Source: Zygotorulaspora mrakii
Taxonomy: Eukaryota > Ascomycota > Saccharomycetes > Saccharomycetales > Saccharomycetaceae
Length of the DNA stretch: 64,000 nucleotides
Direction: 5' to 3'
Assembly (NCBI RefSeq): GCF_013402915.1
Contig: NC_050722.1
Span: forward strand, 434,001-498,000
The notes under the pieces were generated by a model, which had not been told where the DNA came from, made no database searches, and saw only the letters and a list, made by a program, of their open reading frames with translations. Made by a program: the position numbers and the translations under genes. Of this stretch, positions 1-8,660 are shown piece by piece. Numbering within the stretch: the stretch's first letter is position 1; each line of letters opens with the position of its first letter.

Positions 1-524
1 CGGTTGCGAACATTTTGTAAAATCACATCAACACTGGCATCTAAGTCACCTGTGTAAACCAGCGCAATGTTGTCATCATTTTTTGATAGAGTCGATTCAA
101 TAGCTTTCCAAAGCACTTTCTCTCCACCACCACCAGCGTTACAATAAGGATGAAAAAACCCAAAGAGAATCCTTTTCTGTTTTCTAAATTGTGGGACCAA
201 ATTGTTTATGAACTCTTGTCTGTTAAGTTTATCTGATTGTCCAATGGAAATTCTGTTATTTTTACCACGACCGTTTGTATACTCACAAGGCCTTGAACTT
301 GCCAAAATCATATTCCTCCTAACGGCACCATTTTTCCAAGCACCAAAGTTCAATTGAACATTCTTCGTTGGGTTCGACTCTATCTTTTTCATGCAATCAT
401 TGATTCTTACCCTATATTTTGGAGGTGGTTCCAAAGTCAAGGCGGAAAGATCTGTTCGACTTAAAGCAAAAAGGATTATTGCAAAGATAAAGAGTGCCTG
501 AGCAATAGTGTAAAGTGCTGTCAT
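1..524 (-). CDS. ALG11: ALG11 GDP-mannose:glycolipid alpha-1,2-mannosyltransferase, N-terminal part (cut by window edge)
   Basis: Reading leftwards from an ATG at 524 there are 174 open codons running off the window edge. Residues about 4-20 form one hydrophobic membrane segment. Residues about 122-139 carry the family signature GFFHPYCNAGGGGEKVLW, typical of Alg11 at the start of its glycosyltransferase fold. Alg11 adds the fourth and fifth mannoses to the dolichol-linked oligosaccharide on the cytosolic face of the ER. The stretch between the membrane segment and the signature is about 50 residues longer than in S. cerevisiae. The catalytic C-terminal half lies outside the window. Identity is secure from the motif and from synteny, since ALG11 lies next to SFB2 on S. 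cerevisiae chromosome XIV. Confidence 0.93.
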   Translation of the reverse strand, partial: MTALYTIAQALFIFAIILFALSRTDLSALTLEPPPKYRVRINDCMKKIESNPTKNVQLNFGAWKNGAVRRNMILASSRPCEYTNGRGKNNRISIGQSDKLNRQEFINNLVPQFRKQKRILFGFFHPYCNAGGGGEKVLWKAIESTLSKNDDNIALVYTGDLDASVDVILQNVRN

Positions 525-1354
525 TTCCTGCTATCTCTACGCCAAATCAGTTCTGAGATACGTTCACATGGAGATTTGTAATCTAATGTTCAAAAACCTT
601 CCTTCTCGCTCACTGCGCGATGATTTGCCTTGGAAATATCGATAGTTGATGTATTTCAAAAACAGAGAATTTTGATTATGAGTTGAACTCAAACATGTTC
701 AGGTGCACACATGAATACCAATTAAATGTTCTTGCTTCCACTGAAAAGTCTTTTGATAAATTACAAGCGACCATCTGGAATTTCAACGCAGAGTTTTCGT
801 TGTACTTTTTGATTATCATATTAATGCCTTTGTCGTAGATAAGTTGTAACTAGCTAAAGCACGACCCATAACGATTCGCAAAATGTCTTCAACTTAATGG
901 AATCCATTTCTTCCATGAAAACCCGTTTTATTGGCAGGATGAGAACGATAGGCCTGATAGGTGTCTCTGATTTAGACATGCATTATCAAGGAGCATAAAA
1001 GCGTTTCTCATGATGGCTGCTCCTACAGGATATGTTGCAAGTATTGATCCAAATGTTCTTCCTGCTTTGCTATATTTCATTCATATGTTCACTTAAAAGA
1101 ACAAGGCTGATTGCCAAAGTAGTTACAATCATCGGTCGATATGGCGCTCTGAGTATGTATTAGACTTTGAAAAGGCTAACTCCTATATACTTGATTTTCA
1201 CAATAGCAGGGCGATGGTAGTTCCTGCTTAATTAGTGCGCGTTCAAGTCATTATTCCAAATTTGCTTAATGATCTTGATCTTCCTGTTGTTTCTTGGGTG
1301 AATGAAAGAAAATTATAATATACAATACATAGTAAACACATATAAACCGTAGTG
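525..1354. other. Intergenic, ALG11 promoter / MOB1 3' side, no gene seen
   Basis: No open frame of useful length and no tRNA-like arms were found on either strand. In S. cerevisiae the SLM1/SLM2 genes flank MOB1 and ALG11. No SLM coding sequence is present here, which fits an order in which SLM lies further left, outside the window. Confidence 0.6.
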
Positions 1355-2349
1355 TTACCTGTCTCTCAGTTCCATGACTAATTCAAGCAGTGGGCCGAAA
1401 TCTGCCGGTCTCAGTAACTCAAATTCCTGCGAAAAGAGACAGAAATGTCTGAAACTTGTGTTCAGAACCGTTTGTAGATTCAGTTCTAAGATTTCATTAA
1501 AATGATGACAGTAGATATGAGCGTAGACTCTAAATAGTCTTCTTAGCATTTGAACCACGTATTTGGAGATAAATTTTGGGGGAAACTGGCCAGACAGTTT
1601 TGCAGGGAAAATGCTTTCGTCGTCAAATTGATCCTGACACCATCTCATCAAACATTCAACATATTTGGGGGCTGAAACAGCAACTGGGACCTGCCCCTTC
1701 TGAAAACACCAAAGATATTCGTATTCATTTGTTGCAATCATTCTTGGACAACTTTGTGGTGAGCAAAATTCTGTTATCGTTCCATAAAGCATGTTGATTT
1801 GATTGTAAAAATCGACACAATGCACTGCACACCATTCGTTTTCATCTTCACCACGGGGAAGTTTGACGGCCTGATTGAGCACACCTTCAGATCCCAAAGT
1901 CATTTCCACAATTTGCTTCAAATCTTGATGCGAACTCACAGTGGTACCCACCGCGGGCTGTAAAAACTGTTTCTGATGCGAGGGCGTGTAGTTAAAATCG
2001 GTCACTACAGGCCCGCCATTCTCCCTCATTGTTTGCTGCTGCTGCAATGCTGGCAATAGATCGAAATCGACATCATTCCTGGCTGGCTTAGTCTTTGAAG
2101 GTGTAGCCCATATTTCGTTCGTTACGGTATTTGGTTGAAGATTGGCGAAAAGCTTGGGCTCTTCCTTTTTTGGCGAGCCTTGCAGATCCGTGGCATTCGT
2201 GTTCCATTTGAAACCCCTGGTCGACCTTATGGTTTGGCCCGGACTTAGATGACTGTACTATACTAGTTAGCAACAATGAGCAATAACGCAAATTGGATTA
2301 CGAAAGATCGAGCAAACTTTCACACATACAAATTTTGCAGGAACGACAT
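1355..2349 (-). CDS. MOB1: MOB1, activator subunit of the Cbk1/Dbf2-type NDR kinases (spliced, 305 aa)
   Basis: The coding sequence is exon 1 at 2330-2349 (MSFLQN plus two bases of the next codon), an intron at 2253-2329 and exon 2 at 1355-2252. Together they give 306 codons including stop. Joining restores the Mob1 N-terminus (MSFLQNFHLSPGQTIR, then STRGFKWNT), which an unspliced reading starting at 2056 would miss. The C-terminal 210 residues are the highly conserved Mob fold, with the zinc-binding region around EFCSPQSCPRM and the HIYCHHFNEI segment. Mob1 binds and activates Dbf2/Dbf20 kinase in the mitotic exit network at spindle poles and the bud neck. S. cerevisiae MOB1 also has one intron near its 5' end, so the intron is ancestral. 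Confidence 0.95.
2253..2329 (-). other. MOB1: Spliceosomal intron of MOB1 (77 nt)
   Basis: On the minus strand the intron opens with canonical GTATGT (2324-2329), has the branch word TGCTAAC (2266-2272, one change from TACTAAC) and ends in TACAG at 2253. Only about a dozen bases separate the branch word from the acceptor. The join restores the family N-terminus in frame. Confidence 0.92.
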
Positions 2350-3181
2350 GACTATGGGCGCGCTGATTACAATGACAAACTGAAAACCGATACTTTGATC
2401 CCTTCCTGTTCCAGCCTTCAGCTTTTGGTCTTTGGTATATAGTTTTCAAGGTTCACTTGCCCTACGATAGTCTTGCCGGGATAGTGGCCTTTTGCAGTAA
2501 CTAACATAAAAGTGTCAGAAACTTCTATCTTTGGGGCTTTCTTAGCGATTCCTTCCCGATTTTCACTTTCCTGTTTACGTATTGTGTTGACACATTTTCG
2601 AGCTTTAACTGTATTCGGAGCCTCACTTTGCACGCTCGGCGTGGCTTCCTTTTCAGGGGACTCCTTTTTGGGATTCTTTCTTGTTTCGAAAATCTGAAAG
2701 AAAATGTACAGAACCTCACATCATACGAGTATATCATCCTGTACGTCAACGCCGGGTAATGGAGAATGCACACCGGGTAATGGCCTAGTCACATTGCTCG
2801 GGTAACGTGTATGAGTATGTCCGGGTATCGCAGTATTCGACGCCGGGTAACTTTCTCCAGTATTTTGCAAAAAATCATGTAATTCCGGGTTACACCCGTT
2901 CTCACTCTTGCGGATTCAACAAAGAGTGGGATTGTCGTCCTCTGCAGAAGTAGGGGAGAGTAAGCACTCTTGAGGGGAAGGCTATGAAGGCGGGTATTTC
3001 CTGGAAGAATAGCTTTCACTCTACCGGAGACTTATAAAAAGAGTAGGGAAAGCTGGGAAGCTGTAGTATTGGAGGCAGTAGTATTGGAAGCTGTGGTACT
3101 GTAAGACTGTAGTGTTGGAAGACGGTGAGGATTTACTGCTACTAAGAGTTGCTGCAGTATACAGAGGCAAGTAGATGGGAT
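2350..3181. other. Divergent MOB1/PFK26 promoter region
   Basis: This divergent promoter contains a cluster of CGGGTAA words between 2752 and 2892. An exon-like open frame without a start codon lies on the minus strand at 2418-2693 and is treated in the findings. No certain gene is present. Confidence 0.6.
2752..2892 (+). promoter_or_regulatory. Cluster of Reb1-type sites upstream of PFK26
   Basis: CGGGTAA, the reverse complement of the Reb1 core TTACCCG, occurs at 2753-2759, 2774-2780, 2799-2805 and 2844-2850. A near match CCGGGTAT lies at 2821-2828 and CCGGGTTA at 2885-2892. Reb1 is a nucleosome-excluding general regulatory factor. Five or six sites in 140 bp is unusually dense. Binding itself is inferred. 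Confidence 0.7.
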
Positions 3182-5782
3182 ATGTTCAAAAATGATATAT
3201 TTGATACAGCAGTGCCCTCTCCGTCAGATTCGGAATGCGAACCGACGGAACCACTGGGAAGAGGGAATGTGAACAGTGGAGGCCAGTCTGAGTCCGAAAA
3301 CAGGACAGAGACGGGCCCGAATGAGGACCGCAAGAGCGGTCGCGGTCAGATGAAGCATGTCAGAATAGTAGTGGATGAGGATACCAGCGGTGGCGACGAG
3401 GAGGCCTACGATGAGGACGACGAGGATGGCGGGGAGGATGACGGCAACGAGGGAGAAGAAAGAACCTCTAGACTGCCGAGTCTACCGACGTTCCAGAAGA
3501 GACCGTTGAGTGATACTCCAGTCACAAGTACGTGGAATTCGCCATCAAGCTCAGCAGACACAACACCGCTGACGTCTCCGGAAGCTAGTTCTACGAATTT
3601 AGCGCAAATGCACCGTGCCTTGTTACGTCCTGGAGCAACAGCGACGAGGGGTAACCTGAGTGCACCAATGGTGCCAACCACAAACAATAATGCTAGCAAT
3701 GGAAATATCGCGACATCTACGGTGCTACCTATGGGGGCTACAGGTGCTATATCGCCTTCAAAATTTCAGCATCCTGCTAGACGGCCTACCACCATCGATG
3801 TTCCCGGTTTGACTAAATCGAAATCTTCACCCGACGGTACCATCTCTAGAGAAGATCCTGGATCCAAGTTGGTTATCGTAATGGTTGGTTTACCAGCTAC
3901 GGGTAAATCCTTCATTACTAATAAACTGTCAAGATATCTAAACTTTTCAATGTATTACTGTAAAGTTTTCAATGTTGGTAATACAAGAAGACAATTTGCC
4001 AAAGAGCACGGTTTGAATGATCAAGATTCCAATTTTTTTGACCCAAAGAACAGCAAATATTCGAAATTAAGGGATAAATGGGCTCTGGATACTCTAGATC
4101 AATTATTGGATTACTTATTGGAGGGACCGGGATCGGTCGGTATTTTCGATGCAACAAATACAACAAATGAACGAAGAAAAGTGGTGTTAGAAACTATAAG
4201 AAAGAGAAATGCACATCTGAAAGTCCTTTTTTTGGAATCCGTGTGTTCAAATAAATCAGTCGTGGAGAAGAATATTCAGTTGAAGTTATTTGGCCCCGAT
4301 TATAAAGGTAAAGACCCTGAATCTTCATTAAGAGACTTTAAGGAAAGACTGGTGAATTATATGAAAGCCTACGAGCCAATTGAAGATGAAGAGAATATTC
4401 AATTCATCAAAATGATAGATGTTGGCAAAAAAGTTATCGCATATAATATTCAAGGATTCTTGGCTTCACAAACAGTTTATTATTTATTAAATTTCAATTT
4501 GACGGAAAGACAAATCTGGATAACAAGAAATGGCGAGAGTGAAGACAATGTTTTGGGTAGACTAGGAGGTGATTCAAATTTGACTCGTCGCGGTGAGAAT
4601 TATGCTCGTGCACTAGCAAAATTTATGGATTTTCAAAGAGCAAAATTTTATGCAGATGAATGTGAGAAGCAGCACAATAAAATTCATCAAAATGGTGGTG
4701 TGGACACAAATAGTAATGATAATGATACCGACAATAATAAAAAAAACAAAAATGACAAAGTTAAATTTAATAATGACGATGATGAAGGCTACCAGTGTAA
4801 TGAGTTTTTCGTTTGGACAAGTATGCGTAATAGATCGATAGAAACAGCAAAATATTTCAACGAAGAAGAATATCCAATCAAGCAAATGAGAATGCTTGAT
4901 GAATTAAGTGCAGGAGATTATGAGGGTATGACATATCCAGAAATTCAAGATGAATTTCCAGATGAATTTGAAGAAAGAAGAAAGGATAAATTAAGGTACC
5001 GCTATCCTGGAATTGGTGGCGAATCATATATGGATGTTACAAATCGTTTGAGACCTGTCATAACGGAAATTGAAAGGATCCAGGATAACGTCTTGATAAT
5101 TACACATAGAGTCGTTGCAAGAATTTTATTAGGATATTTTATGAACTTGAATAAAGATATTATTTGCAATGTTGATGTACCATTACATTGTGTTTATTGC
5201 TTAGAATTAAAACCTTACGGAATTACATGGGCTCTTTGGGAATACGACGAAGTAAATGACAGATTTTTCAAAGTTCCTCAATCTGAAATGAATACAACGA
5301 AGGTTAAAGAAAATGAATTGGTCTTTGCAGAAAGACGGTATTCTGTTGTTCCTACGGCTCCACCGAGTGCAAGCAGTCCATCTAGTGATTCGCTACCAAA
5401 GAGATCAAGTTCAAGCAGATCCTCCTCGCTCTCAAGGGTTGAAGAGGGAAACGAGTCCTCCAAAACTTCTGAAACTAAAGGAGATATTCATCCTACCTCT
5501 CTGACTTCAGTCCCATTTCCTCCCCCTATATCGAGTGGAGCAAATCTTATCGATGGTGGTGGTACAAGTATATCGACAAGTAGGCAAAGGCTAGCCATGC
5601 CATTACAATCGCATCCAAAACCCTCAGTTTTAACTAATAATAATTCTGAGAATTCAAAGCTTGTCAGATCTCCAAAAAAAGGATTTGAAATTGATCAGTT
5701 AAATGAAAAATTATCAAAATTAAAAGCAAATGCCTCCGAGAATGAAACGCTCAAAAGTATTGACAAAAAAATTACTGATTAA
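3182..5782 (+). CDS. PFK26: PFK26, 6-phosphofructo-2-kinase
   Basis: This 866-residue enzyme makes fructose 2,6-bisphosphate, the allosteric activator of glycolysis. I start it at the ATG at 3182 (MFKNDIFD), as in S. cerevisiae; the frame is open a little further upstream but has no earlier ATG. A long acidic, Ser-rich N-terminus is followed by the conserved RRPTTIDVPGLTKSKSSPDG segment and the kinase domain with Walker A GLPATGKS near residue 236. The bisphosphatase-like domain follows. Its catalytic RHG motif reads TRNGES, with Asn450 replacing the phospho-accepting His, so only kinase activity is expected; S. cerevisiae Pfk26 has Ser there. A low-complexity, Asn/Lys-rich insert lies near 4690-4790. 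The C-terminal tail is Ser-rich and probably phosphorylated. Confidence 0.95.
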   Translation: MFKNDIFDTAVPSPSDSECEPTEPLGRGNVNSGGQSESENRTETGPNEDRKSGRGQMKHVRIVVDEDTSGGDEEAYDEDDEDGGEDDGNEGEERTSRLPSLPTFQKRPLSDTPVTSTWNSPSSSADTTPLTSPEASSTNLAQMHRALLRPGATATRGNLSAPMVPTTNNNASNGNIATSTVLPMGATGAISPSKFQHPARRPTTIDVPGLTKSKSSPDGTISREDPGSKLVIVMVGLPATGKSFITNKLSRYLNFSMYYCKVFNVGNTRRQFAKEHGLNDQDSNFFDPKNSKYSKLRDKWALDTLDQLLDYLLEGPGSVGIFDATNTTNERRKVVLETIRKRNAHLKVLFLESVCSNKSVVEKNIQLKLFGPDYKGKDPESSLRDFKERLVNYMKAYEPIEDEENIQFIKMIDVGKKVIAYNIQGFLASQTVYYLLNFNLTERQIWITRNGESEDNVLGRLGGDSNLTRRGENYARALAKFMDFQRAKFYADECEKQHNKIHQNGGVDTNSNDNDTDNNKKNKNDKVKFNNDDDEGYQCNEFFVWTSMRNRSIETAKYFNEEEYPIKQMRMLDELSAGDYEGMTYPEIQDEFPDEFEERRKDKLRYRYPGIGGESYMDVTNRLRPVITEIERIQDNVLIITHRVVARILLGYFMNLNKDIICNVDVPLHCVYCLELKPYGITWALWEYDEVNDRFFKVPQSEMNTTKVKENELVFAERRYSVVPTAPPSASSPSSDSLPKRSSSSRSSSLSRVEEGNESSKTSETKGDIHPTSLTSVPFPPPISSGANLIDGGGTSISTSRQRLAMPLQSHPKPSVLTNNNSENSKLVRSPKKGFEIDQLNEKLSKLKANASENETLKSIDKKITD

Positions 5783-5988
5783 TACTTTCTAAAGAGATGC
5801 TGTCAGCAGATATACTTTCCGTTTTGTATTAACGACCATGTGCCGGAACTGAAGACAATCATGAACTATGTATCTTTAGATATATTTGAACATATTTAGT
5901 AAAACATGCATTACATGCAGGCTCCTTACTTTTATTGGGCGGGGTAAAGGCTACTTGAAAGGCTGTATACAGTGTAGTACTGTTTTGA

Positions 5989-8064
5989 TCAAAGAGGGCC
6001 GTAAATGATTCCAAAGGCATCAACCCATTGACCTATTCTACCTTGCAATCCTAAAATATACTGGCCTGCTGGTGGACTTAATTCACCAAGACCTCCTCCA
6101 GCGCCGCCCATCATACGTGACACACGGCCTTCGCTTGTTAACACTTGAATAGCATCAACCCAACCACCAGATCGAACATTGAACCCCGTCAAATACTCAC
6201 CTGGCTCTAATACGACATCTGTGAAATCATTGGTCTGCTTGCCAAATAGTACACTATCGGTGTTATTCTCATTGACAGTTGCAGCTTTAAAAGAGTGCAC
6301 TAGTTTCTTGATTGAATTTCTCGGTGGGATTGGTGGAGCGTTCGTGGAAGTAGGACGCCTCATATAAACTCTCACCCCATCGAGCGCACCACCATGAAAA
6401 ATTCTCAGCGCAGTAACATTTCTTATGTCAATTGGTATTATTCCAGCGTCCTGGCCACCATTTGGATTTCCAAACAATTGAGACTTAAATCCCACAACCT
6501 CACTTGAGAATCCATATTTTTTCATAGGAATAGGTTCGACGTTCAAAAATGAGGGAAAGTTTGGAATTGTTACCTCAGAAGCATTAACCGACAACACTTT
6601 CAGAGCAAATGAATTTCCGAACTGTTCAATTTTATCCTTCGGTAGGCGGGAACGAAGGTCATCTAATGAGACAACTATGTTTCTTTGTGGACCACTTCCA
6701 CCTAAGCTTTTGGGTAAATATTCAATAGAACCATGAGCCAAATCTCCACAAATAAGTTCAATCAAAAAAATCCCTGTCTCACCACTTATATTGCACTCTC
6801 CTTTTCCAATAGGATATAGAGAAGGTTGTGGGGCAATGAAATTACCAAGCATTCCCGGTCTTAAGTATGAGGCATCATAGTAATCTGCTGGAAGTGTAAA
6901 GGAAGGATGGTATAAAAACCTTACCAGGTCTAAACGATTCCATGTACATTCCTCTTTTGGGTAAATGGGAGATGCTGCCCCATAGGAGTTGTTTTTGGAA
7001 GAGAAAGCTTCTTTTGTAAGAAATGATCTGTTTAACCGCACATAATCTCGCAACATCACACCATTCACTTGATGAGGACATCCTAATAAGTGACCAATCT
7101 CATGCATGAAAGCACCAAGTGTCACATTGAGAGTTTCCCAATGAGTTCCACATTCACCACTATCGTTGGCTACTTCGTTTAGTGAAGTTCGAGTGTCATC
7201 CATAAAATATGGAACGACATCTTCGATACAAGTAGGCCATGAATATAATCCATGGGATCCGAATATCGCTAATTTTATTCGATCATCACCACCGCCAAGA
7301 GCAGCGTGGGCAGTAATAAAATTACCATCCCAGTGAGTGTCTAAAAACATGACAGCCGCTTGTACAGGCTTATTCTCTGCAGCAAAAGGACCGCCATAGC
7401 CTTTCAAGGTTTCCATAGCTATACCAAACAACCCGCCAGCATTTGAAGCTTTGGGATTTTGTTGTGCAAGATCGTGATTCCTCAGCTCGCTAGTCGTCTT
7501 ATTGCAGCGAATGATGTGGATTTTAACCGAGTTTCTCATTTCGGTTTGTTGCTTGAAAGTATAATCTGGGCCAAATTCTTCTTCGAACCTGAACGTCCTA
7601 TTACCAAATCCAGCTCTCAACATTTGTTCGTTAGTGAAGGCCTGCATCAAATGAGCACCCATTTTTAGCTTTTTTATTGCCAAGTCGAGCCCATTACCTC
7701 CCTCCCTATCTCTTTGGATCTTAGGGCAGTCATATGCTAAAGGAGAATCTTTGGCGATCAGTAGACACATGTGAACGGGTGGATTCTGCAATAGAGGCGT
7801 ATAGGAGCAGGTGACAGTCTTGCTGACGTTCGTGTCTGTCACAAATGTCAGTATATTTTCGCCTGGAGTGAGCATGATTGTAGCTTTGAAGAATCCCTCG
7901 TTGATGGGATATGTAACTGGTGCTAATTGAGGATGCGACACCTGCATCATCTTAGCATCGGTACTTTTTGAACATTTGCCATGAACAATCAGACATGGTG
8001 ACGAAAGCTGCGCCTTGTCCTGTAAGTTGAATAGTTCAATGTGATTCGACCCTGTAATTCTCAT
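5989..8064 (-). CDS. YIL108W-type zinc metallopeptidase with C-terminal jacalin-like domain
   Basis: A 691-residue protein starting at ATG 8064 (MRITGSNHIELF). Near residue 320 it carries HEIGHLLGCPH, an HExxHxxGxxH zincin motif with three zinc-binding His and the catalytic Glu. The C-terminal part holds glycine-rich segments (GGALDGVRVYMRRP, SGGWVDAIQVL, GRIGQWVDAFGIIYGP) typical of jacalin-like lectin folds. It matches the uncharacterised S. cerevisiae YIL108W in length and in position beside PFK26 and SEC24. No signal peptide is evident, so it is probably cytosolic. The substrate is unknown. Peptidase chemistry is inferred from the motif. Confidence 0.9.
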   Translation of the reverse strand: MRITGSNHIELFNLQDKAQLSSPCLIVHGKCSKSTDAKMMQVSHPQLAPVTYPINEGFFKATIMLTPGENILTFVTDTNVSKTVTCSYTPLLQNPPVHMCLLIAKDSPLAYDCPKIQRDREGGNGLDLAIKKLKMGAHLMQAFTNEQMLRAGFGNRTFRFEEEFGPDYTFKQQTEMRNSVKIHIIRCNKTTSELRNHDLAQQNPKASNAGGLFGIAMETLKGYGGPFAAENKPVQAAVMFLDTHWDGNFITAHAALGGGDDRIKLAIFGSHGLYSWPTCIEDVVPYFMDDTRTSLNEVANDSGECGTHWETLNVTLGAFMHEIGHLLGCPHQVNGVMLRDYVRLNRSFLTKEAFSSKNNSYGAASPIYPKEECTWNRLDLVRFLYHPSFTLPADYYDASYLRPGMLGNFIAPQPSLYPIGKGECNISGETGIFLIELICGDLAHGSIEYLPKSLGGSGPQRNIVVSLDDLRSRLPKDKIEQFGNSFALKVLSVNASEVTIPNFPSFLNVEPIPMKKYGFSSEVVGFKSQLFGNPNGGQDAGIIPIDIRNVTALRIFHGGALDGVRVYMRRPTSTNAPPIPPRNSIKKLVHSFKAATVNENNTDSVLFGKQTNDFTDVVLEPGEYLTGFNVRSGGWVDAIQVLTSEGRVSRMMGGAGGGLGELSPPAGQYILGLQGRIGQWVDAFGIIYGPL

Positions 8065-8660
8065 TCTTAAACTTTTCCTATCTGTTTGTTGCCCTTGAAA
8101 TTTATCTCGATATCAACTTGTCCTGATAGTTGTGTATAAGTTAAGATCTCCGTTCACATTCAGATGCCACCTTAAACGGCGCAAAAGAAAAGGCAAGATC
8201 TATATAGCGAATTCACCATTACTACCTGTGTTGGCGCATTGAAAAACCTCACTTTACGCACATCACAACCCCCTCAAATACACTACCGTAACAAGCATAT
8301 ATGCGGCCAAGATGGCATTCTTAAGTGGACGACATAAACTTCTACACTTCCACGTACACGTGAGCTACGGACACGACAGCGCAGAAGTTGCCTTATGGAC
8401 AAGTGAGATCCCACATGTCAGTCATTTGCTGATTTCACGGTGAGATTAAGAACTAAAGGTTTCCTCAACAACAATCCTTGACCATGTACTGTTCTCAAGT
8501 TCAAAAGTTTCCATGTTCACTAAAAAAACCGTTTTTTCGTCCCGGAGCACGAAGGGACATGGTGGCAAGAAATGATGAAAATAAAATGGATCCTGTCAGG
8601 GCAGTAATAAATAAACAAAAGATTTAAGAGATAGTTAGGATATCAGAATCATAGGCAGCG
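8065..8660. other. Divergent promoter, YIL108W-type gene / SEC24
   Basis: A 596-bp divergent intergenic region. An A-rich stretch lies just before the SEC24 start. No gene or structured RNA was seen. Confidence 0.6.

Noticed and set aside
1081..1260. Possible tRNA or snoRNA near 1.1-1.25 kb
   Set aside because: A short GTTCAAGTC word resembles a tRNA B box, and ATGATGG with a later CTGA resembles snoRNA boxes, but no matching arms or terminator could be found.
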